A DNA stretch of 41,876 nucleotides from a virus. Numbering within the stretch: position 1 is the stretch's first letter; each line of letters starts with the position of its first letter. Below are positions 32,265 through 39,337 of this stretch, piece after piece. The translations under genes were made by a program, and so were the position numbers. Where the stretch lies: IMG/VR virus record IMGVR_UViG_3300046003_004184, positions 1-41,876 of that record; one strand, written 5' to 3'. A model generated the notes under the pieces. It was not told the DNA's origin and ran no database searches. It was given only the letters and a program-made list of their open reading frames with translations.

Positions 32265-32666
32265 TTAATTATCTACTGTTGGAACATCTATGTAATGCGT
32301 TGGCTTATGATTACTTAAATCTGTTTGTGTAACAGCACAATATCCATTGTCGGTATATTCACACTCAAAAACTTCACCCCGAACACCATTTTTGATGATA
32401 ACCCCTATGATGTTTCTTTTGTGGGTGCAAAGTTCAATCTTTGACCACCCACTTACAAATTGTTCTTGCACTGGACAATCATCAATAAAATCATCAATAT
32501 TTAATCCAAGTTTATCAAAAATCTCTTTGTCTTTTTCATATTTAATAGGGTCAATACTATGTAAAAATTGCACGGAACATTTAAATTTTTTACAAATAAA
32601 GTCCATTTCATCTATAGACTTTTTATCAAGCCAATCTATAAATTTAAAAATATCAAATTTAGGCAT
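32265..32666 (-). CDS. Hypothetical protein, 133 aa
   Basis: Acidic, soluble alpha/beta protein starting MPKFDIFKFIDWLDKKSIDEMDFI, with four Cys. Its start overlaps the stop of the GNAT gene. No domain recognised. The C-terminal strand-rich half (GVIIKNGVRGEVFECEYTDNG) may form a small barrel. Confidence 0.5.
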   Translation of the reverse strand: MPKFDIFKFIDWLDKKSIDEMDFICKKFKCSVQFLHSIDPIKYEKDKEIFDKLGLNIDDFIDDCPVQEQFVSGWSKIELCTHKRNIIGVIIKNGVRGEVFECEYTDNGYCAVTQTDLSNHKPTHYIDVPTVDN

Positions 32667-33021
32667 TTCGCAACTCCTTAAACATTTTTATCATTTCTAG
32701 TGTTTCCTCTTTGTTGACCCTCAAGTCAATTATGTAGGTAAACGTATCTCTAAACCTCTCAAATTCAACGAAACCGTTTTTCTCTAACAATTTAATGCTT
32801 GGCAGATTGTCTTTTTTAACCATTGCACATATTTGATTGAAGCCTTTATCCCTGCACTCTTGCAGGAATAACGGCAATTCATGGCTCATAACACCTTGAT
32901 TGCGATATTCTGGCTCAATGTCATATTGCAAAAACCACCTTTCTATTTCTGGATACATTAAGATGCAGATATTGCCAATCGCACGCTCTCCGTCATAGAT
33001 TATTCTTTCAAATGTTTTCAT
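32659..33021 (-). CDS. GNAT-family N-acetyltransferase, 120 aa
   Basis: Start taken at the ATG four bases after the upstream stop; a longer frame has no ribosome site. Motif A of GNATs is present: FLQYDIEPEYRNQGVMSHEL, where the R-N-Q-G turn binds acetyl-CoA, followed by motif B with NLPSIKLLEKNGF. Compact size fits a minimal GNAT. Substrate unknown; phage GNATs can modify host proteins or small molecules. Lies in the accessory operon. Confidence 0.75.
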   Translation of the reverse strand: MKTFERIIYDGERAIGNICILMYPEIERWFLQYDIEPEYRNQGVMSHELPLFLQECRDKGFNQICAMVKKDNLPSIKLLEKNGFVEFERFRDTFTYIIDLRVNKEETLEMIKMFKELRNA

Positions 33022-33025
33022 GTGC

Positions 33026-33382
33026 TTATACCAAAAAAGTTTCAGGCAATTCATGCCCTTTTACGTTACGCCATAAGTGTAAACAGTTTTTTGCAATATT
33101 TACATATTCAGATTTTTTAGGGTGAAATTGAATTACGGTTTCATCATCATTCCAAAACAAATCTTTTACAAAATTCATCATGTCCCAATTTGGCATTTTG
33201 CCATTTTTTAATGACACACTAACGTGTTCCCAGTCTGTTCCATTGTCAGAACCACTAGATATAATAAATAATTTGTATGACTGATAATTTACCTCGAAAG
33301 CCCCATAGTTTGCATAAGGCTCTTGATGACCAAAATCATGTCGTCTGCCAATCTCTAACTCTTGTGATATTTTTTGTTTCAC
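33026..33382 (-). CDS. DUF7694-like phage protein, 118 aa
   Basis: Carries the family pattern: 'NGTDWEHVSVSLKNGKMPNWDMMNFVKDLFW' in pieces (WEHVSV, PNWDMM, KDLFWNDDE) followed by QFHPKKSEYVN and CLHLWR. This family is widespread in phage early regions of Proteobacteria and of unknown function. Overlaps the next gene by ATGA. Recognised from the conserved tryptophan-rich core. Confidence 0.65.
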   Translation of the reverse strand: MKQKISQELEIGRRHDFGHQEPYANYGAFEVNYQSYKLFIISSGSDNGTDWEHVSVSLKNGKMPNWDMMNFVKDLFWNDDETVIQFHPKKSEYVNIAKNCLHLWRNVKGHELPETFLV

Positions 33383-33561
33383 TTAAACAACTCCTTTTGA
33401 TTGTCGTTGATACGCTTAAATATACCCAACTTAACATTCGGATATATATCGCTTGGATAATCTGCCTTGATTTTCTTGATATAATCTTGTGCATCTTGCA
33501 ATCTATCAAACTCTCTTGACATAAAATTTGTAGTCGGACACCATGCTATATATTGTTTCAT
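33379..33561 (-). CDS. Small hypothetical protein, 60 aa
   Basis: Start at the ATG after GGAGGTGCAAA; 20 extra upstream codons lack a ribosome site. Sequence (MKQYIAWCPTTNFMSREFDRLQDAQDYIKKIK) reads as a strand-helix-strand unit. No family recognised. ATGA overlaps on both sides. Confidence 0.55.
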   Translation of the reverse strand: MKQYIAWCPTTNFMSREFDRLQDAQDYIKKIKADYPSDIYPNVKLGIFKRINDNQKELFK

Positions 33562-33782
33562 TTTGCACCTCCACAAGATTTTATCATTGATGATGTAGCA
33601 ACCACGTAGCATTCTATACACGCAATATCTTTTTTACATGCCTTAACCGCCTTATGATAATTTAAAGCATCTTGATTGGTACTGTATGTGCATTTAAATA
33701 ATAATGAACAAAATGCTATTATTATTGCTATTGTAATCACTGAAATTTGTTTTGTGGCTTCTCTATCTGATATATCACTCAC
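33558..33782 (-). CDS. Membrane-anchored Cys-rich protein, 74 aa
   Basis: Starts with GTG, overlapping the dcd-like stop as GTGA and preceded by GGGGGAAT. Residues 12-30 (ISVITIAIIIAFCSLLF) are a membrane helix; the outer part holds four Cys (KACKKDIACIECY, SCGG), probably two disulfides in the periplasm. No family recognised. Confidence 0.55.
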   Translation of the reverse strand: MSDISDREATKQISVITIAIIIAFCSLLFKCTYSTNQDALNYHKAVKACKKDIACIECYVVATSSMIKSCGGAK

Positions 33783-34252
33783 ATTCCCCCCACTGGTCTA
33801 TTATCTTGATTTTGGTATTTGCCATTATACGCTTCACAAGGATAATCACACTTCACGGCAACAACCTTTAAAATCGGTTGCCCTGCCCTTAATCTTACAA
33901 ATCTAAATCTATGATTGACAATTTCGATTGTTAAAAAGCCACGCCAACCATTATCAATCAGCGTGTTAAAACTTGCGTCTATTCCCTGCCGTGCAATCGT
34001 GGACTTGTTCTTAGTCAACAAGTACCAATCTTTCGGAACATTAAATTGCTCAACACTGGACGCTAATTTAAAGCGTCTAAATGGATATAAGATTACATCT
34101 TGCTTCAGGTGTATATCATAGAATGGATAATCACCACCACCGCCAGATAATCCTGTGTCGTGTTGGTATTTGTCACGATAATATTTACCAAAGATTGACT
34201 GCCATAATTGCTTGTAGTTATCGAATGAGGCGTTAGTTATGTGTTTACTCAT
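33779..34252 (-). CDS. dCTP deaminase/dUTPase-superfamily protein, 157 aa
   Basis: The superfamily motifs are in order: KSTIARQG (residues 83-90), FNTLIDNGWRGFLTIEIVNH (about 95-114, with Glu110 in the position of the catalytic Glu of dCTP deaminase), LRAGQPILKV (121-130) and AYNGKYQNQ (141-149). It would deaminate dCTP to dUTP or hydrolyse dUTP. The N-terminal 40 residues are atypical and the protein is shorter than E. coli Dcd (193 aa). Phage members lower dCTP or dUTP, or oppose nucleotide-depletion defence. Catalytic state not testable here. Confidence 0.8.
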   Translation of the reverse strand: MSKHITNASFDNYKQLWQSIFGKYYRDKYQHDTGLSGGGGDYPFYDIHLKQDVILYPFRRFKLASSVEQFNVPKDWYLLTKNKSTIARQGIDASFNTLIDNGWRGFLTIEIVNHRFRFVRLRAGQPILKVVAVKCDYPCEAYNGKYQNQDNRPVGGM

Positions 34253-34536
34253 ATAAACGCTCCGCCAATTAAAAAGATTGTTTCAATCAAACACACCACC
34301 GATAATAACCATATGATGCGGTTATCTGTTTTTTTATCTGCAAGAAGTTGTTTTAGCTCTGTTTTTTGCCATTCTAAATTTGCTTCAAACATAGGTAAGA
34401 TGTTATCCAAACAATCCTTTACAAGAAAAAATCTTTTACGCCAATAATCAGCGGTTGGTGTTTTTTCAGCGACATCTTGTGTGATATAGTCTGTGTTGCC
34501 GTAACCAACATAAGGTATTTTATTTGCATTTGACAT
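34249..34536 (-). CDS. Membrane-anchored hypothetical protein, 95 aa
   Basis: ATG at 34536 is preceded by GGCGAGG; a frame opening 15 bases earlier lacks one. Residues about 35-65 are helical; the last 22 (IIWLLSVVCLIETIFLIGGAFI) form a C-terminal membrane helix. No family recognised. Overlaps the dcd-like gene by ATGA and the upstream gene by 17 bp. Confidence 0.5.
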   Translation of the reverse strand: MSNANKIPYVGYGNTDYITQDVAEKTPTADYWRKRFFLVKDCLDNILPMFEANLEWQKTELKQLLADKKTDNRIIWLLSVVCLIETIFLIGGAFI

Positions 34537-34726
34537 GACAGACCTCGCCATTAATTTTATAGAATATTGTATAGCCTGAAAAAGTGCATCTAGTAGTAAT
34601 CAATTTTTTATCTACGATTGATGTTATGCAGTCATCATCAACGCTTAAGTTAAGCATGACTGCGTAGTTTAATTTTCGCAAAATAAATATACAAAAATCT
34701 GCTATTTTATCTTTTAACCAATTCAC
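34520..34726 (-). CDS. Hypothetical protein, 68 aa
   Basis: Amphipathic N-terminus (NWLKDKIADFCIFILRKLNYAV) followed by a small beta domain with Cys residues. No family recognised. ATGA overlap with the regulator gene upstream, so part of the same operon. Confidence 0.45.
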   Translation of the reverse strand: MNWLKDKIADFCIFILRKLNYAVMLNLSVDDDCITSIVDKKLITTRCTFSGYTIFYKINGEVCHVKCK

Positions 34727-35283
34727 AGTCTAGCCTCCTTAGGGTAATTCATTTTATTTGTTGTCATATAGCAAATCGCATTGTGTTTATCGCAATATGA
34801 GCCTTGAGTTATGCGTCCAGTGCATAGCTGAAAATTATCATCATAAAATTTACACATTCCAAATTCTGGCAATGGATAAACCTTAAGTTTTTTCAGCTTT
34901 AACGGCTTTGCAGGTAATTTAGCTTTATCCGACTTTTGCCAACAATTAGGCTGTTTTACTGGCGGTTTTATCTCAACTGTTTTTTTATTGCGAGATATTC
35001 CGTTCCTACGCATATAGACCCTAATTGTTGCCGTCGCTACTTTGTACTTAATCGCAACGCTTCTTTCGGTTGCACCACCATTAAAAAGCTCTACAATCTC
35101 GTTATGAAACTTCTTAAGATATGCCATAGCGTCAAAGCGTTTATTGTACTGGATATTATGCTTTTTTAAAGAAACAATACAATGCTTACGTTCAATGCCA
35201 AAATGGTCAGCAATTTGTTGTGCGTTTTTACCTTTGGCATAAACACGCACCGCCTCCCAATCAAATTTCCCCCTGAAAACCAT
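34723..35283 (-). CDS. HTH protein with GcrA-like zinc-binding C-terminus, 186 aa
   Basis: Two HTH-like segments (FDWEAVRVYAKGKNAQQIADHFGI at about 8-31; GGATERSVAIKYKVATATIRVYMRRNGI at about 68-95), a basic Pro/Lys linker, then C-x11-C-x9-C-x2-H (MCKFYDDNFQLCTG, GSYCDKHNAICY, about 143-170). The last part fits the C-terminus of GcrA, the alphaproteobacterial cell-cycle regulator that binds sigma70 at methylated promoters. It may redirect host transcription. Similarity is short, so a generic zinc-knuckle DNA-binding protein remains possible. Confidence 0.5.
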   Translation of the reverse strand: MVFRGKFDWEAVRVYAKGKNAQQIADHFGIERKHCIVSLKKHNIQYNKRFDAMAYLKKFHNEIVELFNGGATERSVAIKYKVATATIRVYMRRNGISRNKKTVEIKPPVKQPNCWQKSDKAKLPAKPLKLKKLKVYPLPEFGMCKFYDDNFQLCTGRITQGSYCDKHNAICYMTTNKMNYPKEARL

Positions 35284-35469
35284 TTACCACACCTGCCACA
35301 AACAAATTAACATTCCAACAATCGCAATACCAACCCAGACATTATCTATGGTGTTTTTTGCGTTTATGCGATGTTGCATAGGGTCATAAGTACCCTCTAT
35401 CGGTTGCGATAGCTTACGCACGTCTTTTGCTTTTATTTGATTTATAAATGTTTTGCGTTGTGTGTTCAT
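35284..35469 (-). CDS. Small membrane protein, 61 aa
   Basis: Basic N-terminal half, one hydrophobic C-terminal segment (NVWVGIAIVGMLICLWQVW). No recognised family. Overlaps its upstream neighbour by ATGA and abuts the regulator gene. Confidence 0.5.
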   Translation of the reverse strand: MNTQRKTFINQIKAKDVRKLSQPIEGTYDPMQHRINAKNTIDNVWVGIAIVGMLICLWQVW

Positions 35470-35738
35470 AGTTCAACTCCTAATAATTCTAATTCTTGTT
35501 TTCGTTCTTGAATAATGTCATCAAAAAACATTTGAATGTATTTTTTAAATTTTTCCGCTTCTAATTTATTGACCCTAAGCGGTCTTGATTGCCATGAAAT
35601 GTCTTTTTGTGGATTAATTGCAAGAATAAGAAGCGTGATTTCATTAACCTTAATTTGATTTACTCGCTTATATTCAGCTACTAAATTTTCATATTCCTGA
35701 TGCAGATAATGAATTTCATTTAATTGCTTTATGTTCAT
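35466..35738 (-). CDS. Helical hypothetical protein, 90 aa
   Basis: Predominantly helical and charged (LHQEYENLVAEYKRVNQ, FKKYIQMFFDDIIQERKQELELLGVEL). Ends in the 'kelelLGV' style common to small phage coiled-coil proteins. No function known. Confidence 0.5.
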   Translation of the reverse strand: MNIKQLNEIHYLHQEYENLVAEYKRVNQIKVNEITLLILAINPQKDISWQSRPLRVNKLEAEKFKKYIQMFFDDIIQERKQELELLGVEL

Positions 35739-35968
35739 TCATCTAATTCCTTTGATTGTCTTTCTACTTCTTTTGCTATTTCTTTAATGGCGTTTCTGTC
35801 TATAAATAAACACATATAAACCATTATAAAAAACAGTATTATAATTGGCGATAAAACAGTTATCCAACCAAGCGGATAAAATATTTTACAAATCAGCAGT
35901 AGTCCTTGAGATACGACAAGGATATTAGCCAATACCGATAAATGGTCTATAAAACCCTTGATATTCAT
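35735..35968 (-). CDS. Two-helix membrane protein, 77 aa
   Basis: Hydrophobic segments at about residues 10-30 and 33-54 (YPLGWITVLSPIIILFFIMVYMCLF) then a charged helical tail (IKEIAKEVERQSKELDE). No family recognised. ATGA overlaps on both sides. Confidence 0.5.
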   Translation of the reverse strand: MNIKGFIDHLSVLANILVVSQGLLLICKIFYPLGWITVLSPIIILFFIMVYMCLFIDRNAIKEIAKEVERQSKELDE

Positions 35969-36294
35969 TTCGTCACCCTTGTTATTCTAGGCTTTCTTTT
36001 TACGCTTGTCATAACATCTTCGCAAAGTGATATTGTAAAATAATCTTGCGTGTCTTGCTCTTTTTCAGGAAAATCTATTATTTCATAATCCAATAACTCA
36101 TGGATAATATTAATGACTTTATCTTTTTCATAATCTTCATAAACATAATCAAGACCCAATTCAGAAAGTATCTCATCGCAAGAAACCTTAACCGACTTTT
36201 CAAATTTTAATAAATTGCAGATTGCCAGTAAAACTTCTATTTCTTTTGATTTTAAAACTCTTAAGTAGTCAATATTGACGTAAAATTTCGACAT
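35965..36294 (-). CDS. Possible winged-helix protein, first gene of accessory operon, 109 aa
   Basis: Start at the ATG following GGAGGAATAAAA. Sequence MSKFYVNIDYLRVLKSKEIEVLLAICNLLKFEKSVKV with a repeat of helix-helix-strand elements resembles a winged-helix DNA binder of replication-type proteins, ending in a basic tail (KRKPRITRVTK). Promoter-proximal position suggests an early regulator. Weak recognition. Confidence 0.5.
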   Translation of the reverse strand: MSKFYVNIDYLRVLKSKEIEVLLAICNLLKFEKSVKVSCDEILSELGLDYVYEDYEKDKVINIIHELLDYEIIDFPEKEQDTQDYFTISLCEDVMTSVKRKPRITRVTK

Positions 36295-36319
36295 TTTTAT
36301 TCCTCCATTTAACAGAATC

Positions 36320-36348
36320 ACCTTAGCGGAATTGTTTTGAAATGTCAA
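36320..36348 (-). promoter_or_regulatory. Minus promoter of accessory operon, shared element
   Basis: On the minus strand TTGACA (36348-36343), 17 bp, TAAGGT (36325-36320), followed by GATTCTGTTAAA. The same -10 to +10 sequence (15 identical bases, 36308-36322) recurs at 39640-39654 before the other right-arm minus operon. Confidence 0.6.
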
Positions 36349-36356
36349 TAAAATAG

Positions 36357-36385
36357 TTGTAATATAATTGTAATTTTGTTATAAT
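36357..36385 (+). promoter_or_regulatory. Plus promoter of HTH-DUF262 operon
   Basis: TTGTAA (36357-36362), 17 bp, TATAAT (36380-36385). TTGTAAT/TTATAAT is repeated four times between 36357 and 36397, which could be operator half-sites for the HTH protein. Confidence 0.6.
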
Positions 36386-36412
36386 TTAGTTGTAATAATT
36401 AATGAGGTAAAA

Positions 36413-36613
36413 ATGAATTGGAAGCAAATTTTGCATAACAGTAAAGATATAGCGATTGCATTGGGTATATCAAGCTATGCGGTCGATAAGTGGAAATCGA
36501 ATAATAAAGTACCAAGAACACGCTTTGAATCGCTTGTGCCAGTCCTTGAAAAACTAGGACATAAATTAACAACCATTGAAATGGGTAAACTAAATGAACA
36601 TAAAAATACATGA
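36413..36613 (+). CDS. HTH regulator, 66 aa
   Basis: GAGGTAAAA before ATG. Helix-turn-helix at residues 10-33 (SKDIAIALGISSYAVDKWKSNNKVP) with turn LGIS and recognition helix YAVDKWKS, followed by a helical dimer segment. First gene of the operon and next to repeated TTGTAAT sites, so probably its autoregulator, of Cro/Aca style. Confidence 0.65.
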   Translation: MNWKQILHNSKDIAIALGISSYAVDKWKSNNKVPRTRFESLVPVLEKLGHKLTTIEMGKLNEHKNT

Positions 36614-36800
36614 ACCATATCTTAACATCGTGGATTTGAAAACAATACACGAGGCAACAATCAACATATCGGCTACTGGTTGCCTAACCATTAACCAGTT
36701 GCGAAACCATATTAGAGAGCTTGAAAAATCTCTATTGGAATTGGAATATATAAATAGAACTGTAACGCAAGAAATTAAAGAGCAAAGGGGTTTAGAATGA
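36594..36800 (+). CDS. Hypothetical protein, 68 aa
   Basis: Overlaps the HTH gene by 20 bp and the DUF262 gene by ATGA. Short helical protein (CLTINQLRNHIRELEKSLLELEYINRTVTQEIKEQ) likely to form a coiled-coil dimer. Function unknown. Confidence 0.5.
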   Translation: MNIKIHEPYLNIVDLKTIHEATINISATGCLTINQLRNHIRELEKSLLELEYINRTVTQEIKEQRGLE

Positions 36801-37237
36801 TACCGCCAAAGGTTAACTTGGGACAACATTATAATTACACAGTAGGGCATTTTACAAATCCTAAGTTCAATTATTTTAATTTTAAATTGCCTGATTTTCA
36901 GCGTCCGCTTGTCTGGACGCAAGGGCAAAAGATAAGGTTAATTGAGTCGCTATTGGTTGGAATACCGATTGGCACTTACACAGTAAACGAATCAGACAAT
37001 CCTGCTTTGGATAGGTTGTTAATTGACGGACAACAGCGTGTTAATGCCATAAAGGAATACGTGAACAATGAATTTAAAGTGTATGGTTTGTTTTATTCAG
37101 AGGTTACCGATAGAAAATTCCACAACTGTCAATTCCCTTGTTATGTCACACAAAGCGACGATATAGAATATCTGAAAAACTATTACAACCTTATGAACTT
37201 CAGCGGAACAGCACATAAAGAGGAGGAGCGAGCATGA
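36797..37237 (+). CDS. DUF262-only protein, 146 aa
   Basis: Shows the DUF262 (GmrSD N-terminal, ParB-like) core: FQRPLVWTQGQKIRLIESLLVGIPIGTY (about residues 34-61) and the nucleotide-binding LLIDGQQRVNAIKEY (about 74-88). Normal GmrS/BrxU-type enzymes are far larger and add an HNH nuclease; here the protein stops after the first domain. It may hydrolyse or bind NTP, or act as a truncated mimic of a host DUF262 restriction enzyme. Sits in a small operon behind an HTH regulator. Confidence 0.75.
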   Translation: MIPPKVNLGQHYNYTVGHFTNPKFNYFNFKLPDFQRPLVWTQGQKIRLIESLLVGIPIGTYTVNESDNPALDRLLIDGQQRVNAIKEYVNNEFKVYGLFYSEVTDRKFHNCQFPCYVTQSDDIEYLKNYYNLMNFSGTAHKEEERA

Positions 37238-37569
37238 AAAAAGAAAATTTCAAAGAGTATCACAGAAAAATAGGTTTAGTAAGAAATTACATTAAAAAAC
37301 CTAATAATGATAATTTTGATAAAGAATTGCATGACAAAATTCAAATTGACTTGATAAATCTATTTAAAAAATCCGCAAGTGTGATGTACGAAGAAGCAAA
37401 CCAACTTATAGAAAAATATGCTGATGATATTGATAAATTAGATGATAATCACGTCAAGCTATTAAAAAAACTCTTAGAGCCAATAGAATTTATTGGTTAT
37501 GGTGATATGGCTTTTTCAAGTGGGTTTAATGCTTGTTTAAGATTTATTAATGCGTTGAAAAAAGGATAA
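37234..37569 (+). CDS. Hypothetical helical protein, 111 aa
   Basis: ATGA overlap with the DUF262 gene. Almost entirely helical and charged (KIGLVRNYIKKPNNDNFDKELHDKI, LIEKYADDIDKLDDNHVKLLKKLLEP). No family recognised. The tight coupling suggests a partner of the DUF262 protein. Confidence 0.5.
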   Translation: MKKENFKEYHRKIGLVRNYIKKPNNDNFDKELHDKIQIDLINLFKKSASVMYEEANQLIEKYADDIDKLDDNHVKLLKKLLEPIEFIGYGDMAFSSGFNACLRFINALKKG

Positions 37570-37572
37570 AAC

Positions 37573-37623
37573 ATGATTAAATTAATATTTTTTTGCATTG
37601 CATATTATGAAATAAACAAATAA
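37573..37623 (+). CDS. Possible 16-residue hydrophobic peptide
   Basis: AAAGGATAAAAC precedes the ATG three bases after the previous stop. The frame reads MIKLIFFCIAYYEINK. Short, hydrophobic, at the end of the operon. Good spacing but small enough to be chance. Confidence 0.25.
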   Translation: MIKLIFFCIAYYEINK

Positions 37624-37663
37624 AAAACACCCCCTGCTAGCGATTAACTGGCAGGGGGGGGTG
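37623..37663 (-). terminator. Terminator of right-arm minus operon
   Basis: CACCCCCTGC (37629-37638) pairs with the G-rich arm at 37651-37662. On the minus strand the hairpin is followed by GTTTTTTATTT, so it ends the operon read from 39599 downward. Confidence 0.65.
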
Positions 37664-37666
37664 GGC

Positions 37667-37825
37667 TTATTGTATATCGTGCGGTATGTCATTAATCCAA
37701 TGCTTGTGATAATATTCGTAACGCCAATTATTAGGGATTTCTCTCATCAAAACACGTGGTGATTTGATGTTTGCTAATGGTTCTAAAGTTATTTTTTGTA
37801 AGCAAGTTTCTTTTTCAAAGGTCAT
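37667..37825 (-). CDS. Hypothetical protein, 52 aa
   Basis: Start at the ATG after GGAGGCAAAGAATA, overlapping the upstream stop as TAATG. Aromatic-rich C-terminus (NNWRYEYYHKHWINDIPHDIQ). Unknown; last gene of its operon. Confidence 0.5.
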   Translation of the reverse strand: MTFEKETCLQKITLEPLANIKSPRVLMREIPNNWRYEYYHKHWINDIPHDIQ

Positions 37826-38526
37826 TATTCTTTGCCTCCAGTTGAAATTGTTGGTAATGGTTGCCAAGCAATAGGTTGGTTTTGGCATTTTTTTATTCCG
37901 CTCAATGGATTATGTATTTCTGGAAAACAAGTGCTATCTTGTTCACACCCAACCCAACCAATAGAAATTTGAAAATAATTATCTCCATAGTAAATATTCT
38001 TTTCATTGTGGTATTTTACAACTTCTGCACCAAAAGAAGTTAATCCTAAAATCCTTGTTTCGTCTCTTGGTGCTTTATCCATATTCCAACACCAACCGTC
38101 CGCATCAAAAATGCTTTCTTGTGGCTCACATAAAAAATCTTTCACATCTAAGTCGAGGCATATAAAAATGTTTTTATGAAGCTCATTTTTGAGGGGGTTA
38201 AAATTATCATCATCAAAAGCGTTAAGGATTTTTTGACCGTTGCAACTAGGAATTAATTTTAATGTTTTTTCATTGCCAAACAATATTTTATACAAAACAC
38301 CCTCATGTCCATTAGTTTCTAGATAATTTTGCCATTTATTAATGTCAAAAATGCTTTCCTGTGGGGCAGGTGCAGGTGTGGCAAGTTCTTTTATTCTATG
38401 CAGAATATTTATTAAGATTGCCTTATCAATAACATATTCAACGCCCATTATATTGTAAGTGCTTTTTTTAAAAATATCTTCAAAGAGGTTATCTAACGCA
38501 TCAGCGTCTATCATTTTATTTGTCAT
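37825..38526 (-). CDS. DUF551-like phage protein, 233 aa
   Basis: Residues about 135-228 (DGWCWNMDKAPRDETRILGLTSFGAEVVKY ... PIAWQPLPT) match the plan of DUF551, small phage early proteins that open with 'W..m...P.d...il' and end 'W.PLP'. The N-terminal part is a separate helical region; the pentapeptide PQESIFD occurs twice (about residues 55 and 137), marking a duplicated linker. Function unknown. Confidence 0.55.
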   Translation of the reverse strand: MTNKMIDADALDNLFEDIFKKSTYNIMGVEYVIDKAILINILHRIKELATPAPAPQESIFDINKWQNYLETNGHEGVLYKILFGNEKTLKLIPSCNGQKILNAFDDDNFNPLKNELHKNIFICLDLDVKDFLCEPQESIFDADGWCWNMDKAPRDETRILGLTSFGAEVVKYHNEKNIYYGDNYFQISIGWVGCEQDSTCFPEIHNPLSGIKKCQNQPIAWQPLPTISTGGKE

Positions 38527-38731
38527 TTTTTTCTCCTGTGTTTTGTTTAATTAAATGTCTATTGTCATACCAGTAAGAATTGCCAGTTTCCCACTCTACA
38601 AAAGAATGAGGCGGTTTTGAGGAATCAATATTTAAAACAACGCCTTTATAATTATGAAGCGTACTAGATACAGAATCCCCCACGCTAAAATCAGCGGTTA
38701 CGGGATTTTGTGATTGTGTTGTGTATTTCAT
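38516..38731 (-). CDS. Small SH3-like barrel protein, 71 aa
   Basis: Core pattern FSVGDSVSSTLHNYKGVVLNID ... YWYDNRHL reads as a small beta barrel (SH3/KOW-like, 'GD.V.....kGvV'). Such modules are common in phage early operons. Overlaps both neighbours. Function unknown. Confidence 0.5.
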   Translation of the reverse strand: MKYTTQSQNPVTADFSVGDSVSSTLHNYKGVVLNIDSSKPPHSFVEWETGNSYWYDNRHLIKQNTGEKNDK

Positions 38732-39027
38732 TTTCTATCCTTTGGTAAAATTGCCAAGTATTCTGTGCGGAGTGCAAAGTGGGTTAAATTGTGGTAACTA
38801 CATTCCGCTTTAAACTCTCTACAATCAACTGTTCCGTCCTTATTAACGCAAATTTCTGCCTCTGTTACAATGCAGTTTTCATCGCTTAGAAAAACGTACT
38901 TGCTATTTTCATAACAAGAATAATAATAAGTATTTAAAACAATGCCATCTTGTTTTATCTCCTCTAAACTCCACTCGTTTAAAAATTCTGTGAAATTATC
39001 CTTTGTTATCCTGTGCCAATTAATCAT
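38728..39027 (-). CDS. Hypothetical protein, 99 aa
   Basis: Start at ATG after GGGAGCTTGCAA. Beta-rich with scattered Cys (YYSCYENSKYVFLSDENC, VDCREFKAEC). No recognised family. Overlaps its neighbours by a few bases. Confidence 0.5.
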   Translation of the reverse strand: MINWHRITKDNFTEFLNEWSLEEIKQDGIVLNTYYYSCYENSKYVFLSDENCIVTEAEICVNKDGTVDCREFKAECSYHNLTHFALRTEYLAILPKDRK

Positions 39028-39337
39028 TTGCAAGCTCCCTATCTTGCCATTCTTTCATAATTTCTTCGTCCTCTAAAATATGCTCTGAAACCTGTTTTTT
39101 CACAGATTCCCAATCTTTATTATGTGTATCAATATCAACTGTATCACCGTATAAATGGATAACCACTAAATCAAAATCAATGTTCGTGATTACCTGTGCA
39201 GACTCTCCAAAGCCATAATCGTCAGTGTGGTCGGTAATGTCAAATGTATAGGATAAGCCGTAAACGCTTACATTGTCATACTCGTTGCCGTCTATGGTGA
39301 CGGCTGTTAGTTCGGTGGGTTTGTTATTACACATCAT
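39020..39337 (-). CDS. Hypothetical acidic protein, 105 aa
   Basis: ATG at 39337 chosen; GTG and TTG just before it are alternatives. Acidic beta-rich core (VTIDGNEYDNVSVYGLSYTFDITDHTDDYG) and helical tail. Its start lies within the in-frame extension of the split gene upstream (39327-39425). Function unknown. Confidence 0.5.
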   Translation of the reverse strand: MMCNNKPTELTAVTIDGNEYDNVSVYGLSYTFDITDHTDDYGFGESAQVITNIDFDLVVIHLYGDTVDIDTHNKDWESVKKQVSEHILEDEEIMKEWQDRELAND

